This document shows, in pieces, positions 1 to 11,639 of a stretch of DNA of 64,000 nt. The notes beneath the pieces were generated by a model, which saw only the letters and a program-made list of their open reading frames with translations, did no database searches and was not told where the DNA came from. Position 1 is the first letter of the stretch; every line of letters begins with the position of its first letter. The DNA comes from Siphonodentalium dalli (taxonomy: Eukaryota; Mollusca; Scaphopoda; Gadilida; Siphonodentaliidae), in contig CP136063.1 of the NCBI GenBank assembly GCA_032622095.1, forward strand, positions 274,407,426 to 274,471,425, in the 5' to 3' direction. Made by a program: the position numbers and the translations under genes.

Positions 1-680
1 ATAATCTCTCATTGGGGATGTTTCACATGATATGTTCTCGTAAAATAGGGCGCGCTCGTTTGACAGAGAAATACAGTGTATCAAAAAAGTCGAGGTCAAA
101 GTACCGTCCGCTTAGTATGTTGAAATATGCCAAATAGTAATTGCCGGACAGAATCTGGAACCCATTCATTAATGGCAAGCACGTGTCCGTATGTTGTAGC
201 GAAGTCTTTTTCCTGCGAACGATGGATAAACGGCATCCCCCACTGTGTGGTGTCATCATCCGAGTCTTTAATGATAATATGTCATCCGTGACCACATTGT
301 CACATAACACATGAGCGCATATATAGTACATTACCTAAACATTATATGTGAATTAAACATATGAACATATAAACATATAAACAGGAAATACACATAGATA
401 AATGTAGTTTGTATAACACATACAAAGCTAAACCTAGAAATCGGCAGAATATAGGACATAAATATTTGACACCCGCTGCGCTCTGTGCCAAATCATCAGG
501 TTGTTGCACCCGTGAATCGGCGCCGTTTTCATGAGTGAGATGGATATATCTAATTACCCGCGGTGTGATGTCATTATCGAATATTCCGACTAGAGTGCTA
601 TATAATTGAGTGTCGGGTAATAAGTTAATCGCAGTCGATACCCCCCGTAGATTATCAAAAGTTTCTATCTAGGGTATTAT
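1..680. other. AT-rich stretch, no gene recognised
   Basis: I see no coding signature, RNA gene or repeat I can name. The short open frames lack recognisable motifs and look like chance frames. Confidence 0.5.
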
Positions 681-1028
681 ATAACATTAATTAAAGCCAT
701 ATGGTATAGTTCGCGCTTTAAAATGCATGTAATAATATTCGCTTTTGAATGTTTTGCCGGTATCGATATAGGTTGATAAAAACTCGAAATACTGTTCTAC
801 GGGCATTTTATGCCACAGAAAGGCGCACTGGGGTAACAAAAAAATCAACTTTGAACACGGTGTTTGGGTCCCAATACAAACAACATACATATGCACATTT
901 ATTTTACTCATATGCAAAACGTTGAAAACAGAGGTAAAACTGCTGTGACCATGCCAAGTATTTTTCAGAGAATATGAATCTGATATATAAACATTTCGTG
1001 TATTTGTCAACCTATTTTATACTCATTC
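680..1028 (+). repeat. Dispersed repeat family X, left part of a split copy
   Basis: This stretch shares ordered words with 3150-3500 and 3740-4210, and with the minus strand of the 1456-bp units and of 53880-54240. Shared words include a CCGGTATCGATATAGGT-like block, an ACACGGTGTTTGGGTCCC-like block and a TTTCGTGTATTTGTCAACCT-like block. The copy stops near 1028 and resumes near 1781, after a LINE tail. I do not recognise the family. It has no coding capacity that I can see. Confidence 0.6.
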
Positions 1029-1780
1029 TTGTCAACAGTTAATCACATCTCTGTCACCACATCACAACATCAACGACTTCTTTGATAACTCAATAAAGAC
1101 ATAACTATTTAACGATAATACTCGCAGCAAACTCCCCAGAAATAGCAACAGACGTGACCCCCCACGCAACAAGCTTAGAACATACAGAACGTTCAAAACA
1201 ATCACTTGTTTGGAGGAATATCTTGACATCATTTCCACCCCCAAACAACGAGAATCCCTCACGAAATTCAGAATTAGTTGTCACACACTGGGCATTGGGC
1301 GCGGACGCTATTTCGATTTCGATGAAGCAGACCGTAAATGTGAAACCTGCAACCAAATTGATAATGAGGAGCACTTTCTCCTCCATTGTACCTCACTGTC
1401 CGACGAGCGCGCCATATTTCACGAGAAACTAATACCTGATCTCCTAACCACCCCTAACGAGAGGTTATTCAATAAAATATTAACAAGCACAGACCCAACA
1501 ACTCTACAGGCACTGGCATATTTCGTCCACTGTGGACTGAAAAAGAAAGGTGTTTGGCGATCAAGTGACGAACTGGTTAATCGAGTACAACAAAAAAGGA
1601 ACACTGCCCTATCGGTCAAATGTACATTAACATAGAATAACATTATTATGTATTTGTTGCTACTTATTTTGTTCCATGCATATTCGATGTTCTTGTCCTG
1701 TTATTCTATATATATGTTAATGTACATTTGACCATACATGGTGTAACGTACTAATAAACTTGATTGATAGAGTGATCTAA
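1029..1780 (+). mobile_element. 5'-truncated non-LTR retrotransposon (LINE) tail
   Basis: It contains the carboxy end of a LINE second ORF (about 1144-1635), a short 3' region, and an end at AATAAACTTGATTGAT near 1768. The limits come from comparison with uninterrupted family X copies: left family X sequence stops near 1028 and right family X sequence (AACAACATTTGGAAG-like) starts near 1781. So this is an insertion of about 0.75 kb, dead on arrival because of 5' truncation. A clean target-site duplication was not identified. Confidence 0.7.
1144..1635 (+). pseudogene. LINE ORF2 carboxy-terminal fragment
   Basis: The frame reads as the conserved tail of a non-LTR retrotransposon polyprotein. 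It has a KLRTYRTFK-like segment, then LTKFRISCHTLGIGRGRY, then a zinc-knuckle-like cluster CETC...NEEHFLLHC (C-X2-C-X7-H-X4-C). That arrangement is known from the C terminus of animal LINE ORF2 proteins, downstream of the reverse transcriptase. No endonuclease or reverse transcriptase part is present, so this is a 5'-truncated insertion and not a functional gene. The frame is open for about 160 codons, ending at the TAG after CTLT. The true 5' limit within the insertion is not resolved. Related tails occur at 55833-57320 and in its duplicate. Confidence 0.75.
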
Positions 1781-1830
1781 ATTGCGTAAACAACATTTGG
1801 AAGGTCGGGCGATCCATGTCCGTTTATACA
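1781..1830 (+). repeat. Family X, right part of the split copy
   Basis: The words AACAACATTTGGAAG and GATCCATGTCCGTTT continue family X as seen contiguously at 3440-3495 (TTGGAAGCTGGAATGATCC then ATGTCCGTTT). This supports the view that the LINE tail to the left is an insertion. Confidence 0.6.
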
Positions 1831-3149
1831 TGTATATATATATTCACCAGCGAATATGAAACAATTAATATTGTATATCTTTGGAAGTGTTTTCGTCTCC
1901 CATTTGTATACAACGTCATATGGGCAAATCTTGTAATCTGATGGTATATCGGGTTTATAGCAGACAATTTCAATTGAATTTTAATGGTCAATGACTGAGC
2001 ACTGGTACTAACGTGGTAAACGAGGCTTTTGTGCGTTGATCTATTCAAAGGGTCAATTCAAGACATATTATGTACTTGTTCGGGTGTGTTAAATTGATAA
2101 GTTAGTATGCAGGCGCTATGCCAACTAAAGGAATATTACATTCTACTAACATCGCCAAAAATTTGAACCAAATTGGCCGTAGCACTCCATAGAAAACATC
2201 GTCATAACTACGCTCAATTGTAAATATTTACTAATCGATTCGGGACGAATCTATAGGCGATAAACTAACGAAAACAATTTCGCCATCGAGAGTCACTGCA
2301 TTTAATTAATATATAAGAATGACGGTGTGTGCTGTGACGTTTGCTACACTATTTGTAAAAAAAAAATACTACATTGAACAGATTATTCTCCATTTCTATG
2401 TTATCACCATACCGGAGTGTTTTACATCACTTTAATACAAATAGTAAAATGTGTGCATATGACTTGCTTGAAACGATTAACATTTGGATGTTTTTTGTGT
2501 GTATTTCTTGACCACCATATGATGCATTATTCCTAAATGTTATATGTACCAAAATGTTATATGTACCAAGCCTCTACCAATTACTGGTCAATTGTTTTGA
2601 ACATTAGTACATATATTTACCACTATGGTAACTTATACACATGCAAATGCGAGCTTTGTTGGATTTTGTTCAGTGAAGCTATCCTCATTGTTCAACTTAG
2701 ATATAATGATCGGAAACATGCATGTACTGAATTGTGTCTAAGTTTGATCTTTAAAACTTGACACACTATGCTTGCTATATGCCATTGACGAGAGCCTGTC
2801 CGCATATGAATATGAACTCGGTCTGCATGGTGTAATTTGTTTTCGTATAGTGTTATGGCTATCCTTAAATCCACATATCGATTTATATATATACGGTCCG
2901 CATTATGACGCATGCGCTTGTACTCACGTTGGTATAGTGGTAAAGTTTTTGTTATTACATCAGACCAAATCCCCTAAATACAATTTTAATACATGTAGTC
3001 CACCTTTAAATTTGCATCGATGCGAGTACAGGGGGAATTTGTCATAAGATGGGTCGAGTCTGGCTGTGTTTTTGTTTGCATATTCAATGTTCCCATTGTG
3101 CGCGAGTCAAGAAGAGTAATGACTCTCGATGTACAGGTTTGGCAGAACT
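1831..3149. other. AT-rich stretch, no gene recognised
   Basis: There are small open frames only (up to about 91 codons) without recognisable motifs. A segment near 2155-2200 (AATTTGAACCAAATTGGCCG) resembles the low-complexity 3' tails of some LINEs but is too short to assign. Confidence 0.45.
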
Positions 3150-3500
3150 GGGTTTCGAGTTAAAGTCACATGGCCGTTTGTCCCGCACATTAACCTCATG
3201 ATGTTTGCATTTTAATTTTTCTCGGTATCGAAATAGGTCAATAAACTACTCGAAATATTATTCCGCGGGCTGTTCCTGATGCCGTAAACATAAAGAGTGT
3301 CTGTTTAACCTATATATGTGGAAACACTTGAACCAGCTCGAGATATATAGCTATAGCCATGGAAATTATTTTCAATAAAAATATGAAGCCGGGATATCAG
3401 TATTTTGTGTATTTGTCAACCTGTCTTATATATACATACTTCCAAATTATGTAGACAAAAGTTGGAAGCTGGAATGATCCATGTCCGTTTAAGGCATGCC
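3150..3500 (+). repeat. Dispersed repeat family X copy
   Basis: It carries the family words in order: CTCGGTATCGAAATAGGT near 3220, TTTGTGTATTTGTCAACCT near 3405 and GGAAGCTGGAATGATCC near 3465. It is diverged from the other copies and partly rearranged. Confidence 0.55.
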
Positions 3501-3739
3501 ATCTACGAGTGTGCAAATTGTGAAACAACGCCCAAACAGACTCTAGAAGTCTTAACTCCTGAAATAAAATTTGGACCGGACTGATTTCCGATATCATATG
3601 CAATATAGACATATAGTCATAAGTAGAAGCCACACATGGCCACAATTGGTTAACATCGAAGTTATGAACTGTTGTGCCTATATGTCGCGAAATAGACATG
3701 CGGGAAATAATTCAGGAAGTATACCTCCAAATACAATTA

Positions 3740-4210
3740 GGATAAAATTGGTGTTCGACACATTCAAGATATTCGTGAGTATAATACATGAATATATTAT
3801 ATACCAATACTTTCGAATTTTTCCCAGTATCGCAATATGTCGATAAATACTTGCACCATACATTTATATATACGGGGAATATGAAGTCACAAAAATACAA
3901 CTACATGTCAACACGGTCTTTGGGTCCCAAATAGACAACATAAATGACAGTGCACGACACGGAACATAAAATAACGTTCTGTGTTAGCCGGTATATAGCC
4001 TATGCCATGCAGATATGCATGGTATAAATAAAGAGTGTTTGTTTTCACTTCTGGGCGAAAAAAATGAAAAATGGGTGTCACATTGGCAAGTATTTTGTTT
4101 CAGAGCGTATGCAGCCGGTATATCAACATTTCGTGTTTTATCAATTTATCATATATATATATACCTCATTTCAAACTGTGTGGGCAATATTTGGAAGCTT
4201 GAATGAGCTA
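3740..4210 (+). repeat. Dispersed repeat family X copy
   Basis: It contains CCCAGTATCGCAATATGTCG near 3825, ACACGGTCTTTGGGTCCC near 3912, AACATTTCGTGTTTTATCAA near 4126 and TTGGAAGCTTGAATGA near 4192. Order and orientation match the 3150 and 680 copies. No coding function is apparent. Confidence 0.55.
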
Positions 4211-4249
4211 TGTCCTTTTGAGGTAACTCCGTCACACCAAGTGTTATCA

Positions 4250-7200
4250 ATGCATTTGGGACAGTAATGTTGGCTGAAATATGTCAAACTGTGCAGCTTG
4301 GCAATCCACATTACATATTTATATAGTTCATTTGGGATATGATAAAGACACTCTCTACACATATATTAGCTGCATGCACGATAACACTTATTGTTTTCTA
4401 ACCGAAAATAACACAGATTATAACATACCGTTATATATTCTAGGCTGAAAAAAATCAAAGCGTGTTAAACTTCTTTCGAAAGTCCACATCTGGCCATGCA
4501 CGACAACCTCTCACTAATGAGTCCATATGCCCAATCTAATTATTTTCTGGTCAATGTAGGATATACCCATGACGGTTGTATAGTGTCAAATCGGACAAGG
4601 CAACTTTATTGTAATTAGAACTCGGAAATGTAACATGGGACCAATACTTTAACACATAATACTGCCTTTTTGTGAAATTTCACCAGCGCCTGTGTACCCG
4701 AGTATTATGAAACCCACTTATTAGTAAGAATGTCCGGAATCGGGCGATTAGTTGTAACTATACATACTTTATTAAATCGTCAAAAGGGTAAATTGGCGAG
4801 CACGAATTAATGTTATGCTGGCTTCATATGCTCAGAAAAAATCATGTTCATTATCACCGCCATTTCTCAGTCGTTTTCAACTTATCGCACAAAAGTGAAA
4901 CAAAACGCTCTTTATTATTACCAATCAGGAATAGACTAACACGGAACGCTCTTTTCTGTTCCATGCCGTGCATATGGCTGTTGTTTGGGAACCAAATGCC
5001 GTGTTAAAATTGTGTTTTGTTTACTCCAATGCGACATGCAGGCACAGGCAATGCCTACATAAATGTAGTTCAATCATGTAAAGACCTATTTCGATACCGG
5101 GAAAACTTAAAAAGGGAAACATGTATTTTGAGGTGCAAACTGCCATATGGCTTTAGATTAAAACAAAAATTGGAATTAATATTTTTTCTGGATTGTGCTA
5201 TGCTCCAGATAACGTTTTGTTATTCTGGTAAATAACTATATTCCAATGCTCTGACCAACTTAGAACACCACATCCAATGGGTTAACTGGAAAATCCAGTT
5301 GGGCGTGTGTTGACTAAGAAACACTACCCGTGCGCTGTACGACATTAAACACTCTTGACAATGGATGTGCTTTACAAATAAAACGGGAAACTATTGTTAC
5401 AAGAGATGGAGCTAGATCTCTCCAGATCGAGAAAAGAATCTAACTCTCCTAACAGATATAGGCGCTGTCTTGCTAGATCGAGAAAAGAATCCCAACTATA
5501 TCAACAGATGTGGTAACGTGAGCCAATATATAATCTCGTTGCTGATAAGATTGCATAATTCAACGATTCGACCACATGCTTAAGTGTGCCCCATCCGACA
5601 TTGTTGACTGGCACTCCAATAAACAAGTATGGTATACAGTGTATGTGGTTTAGTTGCACATTAATGAATATTTAAGAGCATGATTAGTGAAAATGTAATT
5701 AGTGACCCATTTGAGATAGTCATGTTGGCTGAAATAAGTAAAAATGTGCAGCTTGGCAATCCACATTACATATTTATATAGTTCATTTGGGATATGAGAA
5801 AGACACTCTCTACACATAGATTAGCTGCATGCACGATAACACTTATTGTTTTCTAACCGAAAATAACACAGATTATAACATACCGTTATATATTCTAGGC
5901 TGAAAAAAATCAAAGCGTGTTAAACTTCTTTCGAAAGTCCACATCTGGCCATGCACGACAACCTCTCACTAATGAGTCCATATGCCCAATCTAATTATTT
6001 TCTGGTCAATGTAGGATATAGCCATGACGGCTGTATAGTGTAAAATGGGACACGGCAACTTTATTGTTATTAGAACTCGGAAATGTAACATGGGACCAAT
6101 ACTTTAACACATAATACTGCCTTTTTGTGAAATTTCACCAGCGCCTGTGTACCCGAGTATTATGAAACCCACTTATTAGTAAGAATGTCCGGAATCGGGC
6201 GATTAGTTGTAACTATACATACTTTATTAAATCGTCAAAAGGGTAAATTGGCGAGCACGAATTAATATTATGCTGGCTTTATATGCTCGGAAAAAAATCA
6301 TGTTCATTGTCACCGCCATTTCGCAGTCGTTTTCAACTTATCGCACAAAAGTGAAACAAAACGCTCTTTATTATTACCAATCAGGAATAGACTAACACGG
6401 AACGCTCTTTTCTGTTCCATGCCGTGCATATGGCTGTTGTTTGGGAACCAAATGCCGTGTTAAAATTGTGTTTTGTTTACTCCAATGCGACATGCAGGCA
6501 CAGGCAATGCCTACATAAATGTAGTTCAATCATGTAAAGACCTATTTCGATACCGGGAAAACTTAAAAAGGGAAACATGTATTTTGAGGTGCAAACTGCC
6601 ATATGGCTTTAGATTAAAACAAAAATTGGAATTAATATTTTTTCTGGATTGTGCTATGCTCCAGATAACGTTTTTTTATTCTGGTAAATAACTATATTCC
6701 AATGCTCTGACCAACTTAGAGCACCACATCCAATGGGTTAACTGGAAAATCCAGTTGGGCGTGTGTTGACCAAGAAACACAACCCGTGCGCTGTACGACA
6801 TTAAACACTCTTGACAATGGATGTGCTTTACAAATAAAACGGGAAACTATTGTTACAAGAGATGGAGCTAGATCTCTCCAGATCGAGAAAAGAATCTAAC
6901 TCTCGTAACAGATATAGGCGCTGTCTTGCTAGATCGAGAAAAGAATCCCAACTATATCAACAGATGTGGTAACGTGAGCCAATATATAATCTCGTTGCTG
7001 ATAAGATTGCATAATTCAACGATTCGACCACATGCTTAAGTGTGCCCCATCCGACATTGTTGACTGGCACTCCAATAAACACTTATGGTATACAGTGTCT
7101 GTGGTTTAGTTGCACATTAATGAATATTTAAGAGCATGATTAGTGAAAATGTAATTAGTGACCCATTTGAGATAGTCATGTTGGCTGAAATAAGTAAAAA

Positions 7201-8611
7201 TTTGCAGCTTGGCAATCCACATTACATATTTATATAGTTCATTTGGGATATGAGAAAGACACTCTCTACACATAGATTAGCTGCATGCACGATAACACTT
7301 ATTGTGTTATAACCGAAAATAACACAGATTATAACATACCGTTATATATTCTAGGCTGAAAAAAATCAAAGCGTGTTAAACTTCTTTCGAAAGTCCACAT
7401 CTGGCCATGCACGACAACCTCTCACTAATGAGTCCATATGCCCAATCTAATTATTTTCTGGTCAATGTAGGATATAGCCATGACGGCTGTATAGTGTCAA
7501 ATCGAACAAGGCAACTTTATTGTAATTAGAACTCGGAAATGTAACATGGGACCAATACTTTAACACATAATACTGCCTTTTTGTGAAATTTCACCAGCGC
7601 CTGTGTACCCGAGTATTATGAAACCCACTTATTAGTAAGAATGTCCGGAATCGGGCGATTAGTTGTAACTATACATACTTTATTAAATCGTCAAAAGGGT
7701 AAATTGGCGAGCACGAATTAATATTATGCTAGCTTTATATGCTCAGAAAAAAATCATGTTCATTGTCACCGCCATTTCGCAGTCGTTTTCAACTTATCGC
7801 ACAAAAGTGAAACAAAACGCTCTTTATTATTACCAATCAGGAATAGACTAACACGGAACGCTCTTTTCTGTTCCATGCCGTGCATATGGCTGTTGTTTGG
7901 GAACCAAATGCCGTGTTAAAATTGTGTTTTGTTTACTCCAATGCGACATGCAGGCACAGGCAATGCCTACAGAAATGTAGTTCAATCATGTAAAGACCTA
8001 TTTCGATACCGGGAAAACTTAAAATGGGAAACATGTATTTTGAGGTGCAAACTGCCATATGGCTTTAGATTAAAACAAAAATTGGAATTAATTTGTTTTC
8101 TGAATTGAGCTATGCTCCAGATAACGTTTTTGTATTCTGGTAAATAACTATATTCCAATGCTCTGACCAACTTAGAGCACCACATCCAACGGGTTAACTG
8201 GAAAATCCAGATGGGCGTGTGTTGACCAAGAAACACAACCCGTGCGCTGTACGACATTGAACACTCTTGACAATGGATGTGCTTTACAAATAAAACGGGA
8301 AACTATTGTTACAAGAGATGGAGCTAGATCTCTCCAGATCGAGAAAAGAATCTAACTCTCCCACATGCAGATATAGGCGCTGTCTTGCTAGATCGAGAAA
8401 AAAAATCCCAACTCTGTCAACAGATGTGGTAACGTGAGCCAATATATAATATCGTTGCTGATAAGATTGCATAATTCAACGATTCGACCACATGCTTAAG
8501 TGTGCCCCATCCGACATTGTTGACTGGCACTCCAATAAACACTTATGGTATACAGTGTTTGTGGTTTAGTTGCCCATTAACGAATATTTAAGAGCATGGT
8601 TAGTGAAAATT
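4250..8611. repeat. Tandem triplication of a ~1456-bp unit
   Basis: Three head-to-tail copies start near 4250, 5706 and 7162. The anchor GTTGGCTGAAATA recurs at about 4269, 5724 and 7180, and whole blocks reappear about 1455-1457 bp apart. Copies differ by scattered substitutions and small indels and look about 97-98% identical by eye. Each unit contains a family X segment on the minus strand and a short internal repeat (GATCGAGAAAAGAATC, twice, about 50 bp apart). A 72-codon frame (5017-5235, repeated at 6473-6691) is interrupted in the third copy and has no recognisable motif, so I do not call it a gene. Confidence 0.9.
4930..5160 (-). repeat. Family X segment inside tandem unit 1
   Basis: Read on the minus strand this gives the family words AAAGCCATATGG, CCCGGTATCGAAATAGGT and ACACGGCATTTGGTTCCC in the same order as 680-1028. 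Equivalent segments lie about 1456 and 2912 bp downstream. Confidence 0.55.
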
Positions 8612-8669
8612 TGTGTGAAATCGGACATGAGCGAGCGATAATTTTAAACGCGCCAAAATCGTGACAGAT

Positions 8670-8782
8670 AAACACACACACAATCTCGCTATCTCACGCC
8701 CCACACATAGAGCCTCACACACACACACACACCCTCACACACACCCTCACACACACACACACATACACACACATCTCACACA
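8670..8782. repeat. CA-rich microsatellite
   Basis: Interrupted (CA)n with CTCACACA variants directly follows the 1456-bp tandem block. Confidence 0.9.
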
Positions 8783-8789
8783 CTTGTTA

Positions 8790-9600
8790 TATAGTTTATT
8801 TGGTGTATATACAAAATATTGATATCCGAATAAAATAAAATACCATAAAATGTATAATTTTATTACATCATCCTACTGTTATTCCATTCGTCATAATATA
8901 TAAATATCAATCACCGATATACATGTACAAACAAAAGATGACACTACCTTGCCAGTCTAATCCGAAAAAACTACCGGAATGTCACATTCGAACTATTAGT
9001 ATATGATTTTGACTGGCTAATAGTGACATATTGTTAATATTATTATACTACTTGGTCAGTATGTTATCGACCAAAATATATCGGACCTAGGAATACTCAT
9101 AAGAACCTTATTTCGCGCTCCGCGTATAATGTGCCGCATTTATTGGTATACAGTGGGACGTGGTCGTTTTATTTATAGAAACGTGAATTTTTTGAGAGGA
9201 AAAGAAGTCGAACTGCGACCCGGAGGCCGAGTCCGGTAAAAGATGTGGTTGGGAATTATGGTGATATGCATGAGAAACCTTCAGTGATAAGCCTTATATA
9301 GTTGTCATAATTTGAAGGATTAGTTGTTTTAACGGAATTATGAGTTGGTCATTCGTGAAACCAAAATATGTTATATTTCCATAATTGCAATCATGGGTAT
9401 ATAATATATGATCTGGAATGCGTTGCAATTTCTGACAGTGCTATTGCTCGTCAGTGCCATACTTCACACCGATACGACGTTACGGTCGTTACTTCGGGCT
9501 CATATCGCAGTCGATATCAAACTAACCAGGTAATAGACTGTATTAGCCCAATAATTATTATTGGAGACTGCCCATCAATCATACTCCTTGTCATACTTGA
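8790..9600. other. AT-rich stretch, no gene recognised
   Basis: No motif-bearing frame or RNA gene is visible. An 80-codon frame at 9368-9610 is not recognisable and has no supporting context. Confidence 0.4.
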
Positions 9601-9607
9601 TTATGGC

Positions 9608-9790
9608 TAGGCCCAGTTTCATAAAAGCAACTGACATAGTTGGGACGTAAGATGGTCTTAAGTTCAAACTTCAGTCGTAAGTGCGTTTCACGAACAGTGT
9701 CTTACTTAATATAGTCTTAATTTTGGTCTTAACTTTAGTCTAACGTGAGGTTCTTAAGAAAAATCCTAAAATTAAGACATAAGTTATGGT
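9608..9790. repeat. GTCTTAA-rich short interspersed repeat (MITE-like)
   Basis: The segment opens with GGCCCAGTTTCATAAAAGC. It then carries repeated GTCTTAA(G/T)TT words and a second CGTTTCACGAACAGTGTC block. Similar GGGCCCAGTTTCAT...AAGTC elements are common in marine invertebrate genomes. The family assignment is from memory of style and is not verified. Confidence 0.4.
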
Positions 9791-10266
9791 CGTCCCTTTG
9801 TCGGACATATAGATGGGATCTGGTTCGTGTATGTTATTATAAATAAATTTAAATGAATAACATCTTACGAACACGGAGGGATGTTTCGGAAATTGTGGTC
9901 TATAGTTAATAGCCAAATGGTACGCTGTAGCAGGGACGTGACCTGCAATGGTTGCGCGATTGGAGGGGTGTGATGCAGTGTCCATTCCCAATACTAACTG
10001 GAAAAAGCCAAGACCTAACTATACAGTTCTCATTGTTGAAACAAAAAGAATATATTTTCATAGATTTGAACAGTATTTGCGATTCAAATCACAGAATTGT
10101 AATGTTTACAGTAATCATGTTATGACAATTGGTCCGAACATTTATCATCTAGGATAATAGTGAATGAGTTATACTCAGCTGTTTGATCAGTTCTGATTTC
10201 GGCTATTTTTATATGCTTTACATGCTATATTATTATGTTATAATTTGATTGTAAAATGCCATTTGT
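9791..10266. other. Left flank of the large satellite, no gene recognised
   Basis: There are only short frames without motifs. No inverted copy of the satellite's right flank is visible here, so the satellite is not obviously bounded by a terminal inverted repeat. Confidence 0.4.
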
Positions 10267-11639
10267 AAACACACCGATCCCCACCCATCACACCGGGGGT
10301 ACCACAACGAGGGGGTGAAAATGGGGTAAGGACTATTTTCGAGAACGGTGAGGATTACAACCGATTTGACGGGATGGGTGGGTGGCCAGCCACAAATACA
10401 CCCTAGAAACACACTTACCCACAACCATCATCCTCGGTGGGGAGGGGGGGGGGGGTACCACACGAGGGGGTGAAATGGGGTATGGATGGAAAATATTCGA
10501 GAAAGGTAAGGATTTCGACCAATTTAACGGAATGAGTGGGGGGCCCACCCCAAATACACCCTGGAAATACCCCGATCCCCACCCCCCTCCGGGGGTACCA
10601 CCGAAGGGATGCAAATGGGGTATGGACCATTTTCGAGAATGGTAAGGATTTCAACCAATTTCACGGTATGGGTGGTCCACACCAAATACTCCATAGAAAC
10701 ACCCCGATCCCCCACCCATCACCTCGGGGGTACCAATCGAGAAGGTGGAAATGGGGTATGGACCATTTTCGCAAACGGTAAGGATTTCGACCGATTTGAT
10801 GTTATGGGCGCTTGGCACACCCAAATACACAATATAAACACCCGTCGCCCCTCAACATCACTCCCGGGGGTACAACTCGAGGGGTGAAAACGAGAACAAT
10901 AAGGACATCGAACGATTTGACGGCATGGGTGGGTGACCCGCCCCAAATAAACCATATAAACACCCGAACCCCACCCATCACCCGGGGGGGGGGGGGGGAG
11001 GGGTTAACACTCCGAGGGGTAAACATTGGGTATGGACCATTTTCGAGAACGGTACGGATTTCGACCGATTTGATGGCATTTGGGTGGGTGGCCCGCCTCT
11101 ATACACCATAGAAACACCCCACCACCTGTCAGCTGGGGGTACCTCACAAGGGGGTGAAAATGAGGTACATGTATCGACCATTTTCGAGAAGGTAAGAATT
11201 TCGACCGATTTGACTACATGGCAGAGTGGCCCGCCAAAACACCACCCTAGAAACACTCCGACCCCTCCAATCACCCGGAGGTACCACCCCGAGGTGTGAA
11301 AATGGGGTATGGACCATTTTAGAGAACGGTAAGGGTTTCGACCGATTTGACGGCATGGGTGGGTGGCCCGCTCCAAATACACCATAGAAACACCCATACC
11401 CCCATCCATCACCACGGGGGTACCACCCCGAGGGGGTGAACATGGGGTATGGACCATTTTCGAGAAAGGTAAGGATTTCGACCGATTTGACGGTATGAAT
11501 GGGTTGCCCGCCCAAAACACGCCATACAAACGTCCCGACCCCCATCATCATCCACGGGAGGTAGGCTACCACCCGAGGGGGGTAAAATGGGGTATGGACC
11601 ATTTTCGAGAACGGTAAAGATTTCAACCAGTTTGACGGC

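Noticed and set aside
2915-2950. tRNA-like A box (GTTGGTATAGTGGTAAAG)
   Set aside because: No B box and no cloverleaf partner follow at the proper distance.
5017-6691. 72-codon frame repeated at 1456-bp spacing
   Set aside because: It repeats only because the whole unit is triplicated. It is broken in the third copy and has no motif.
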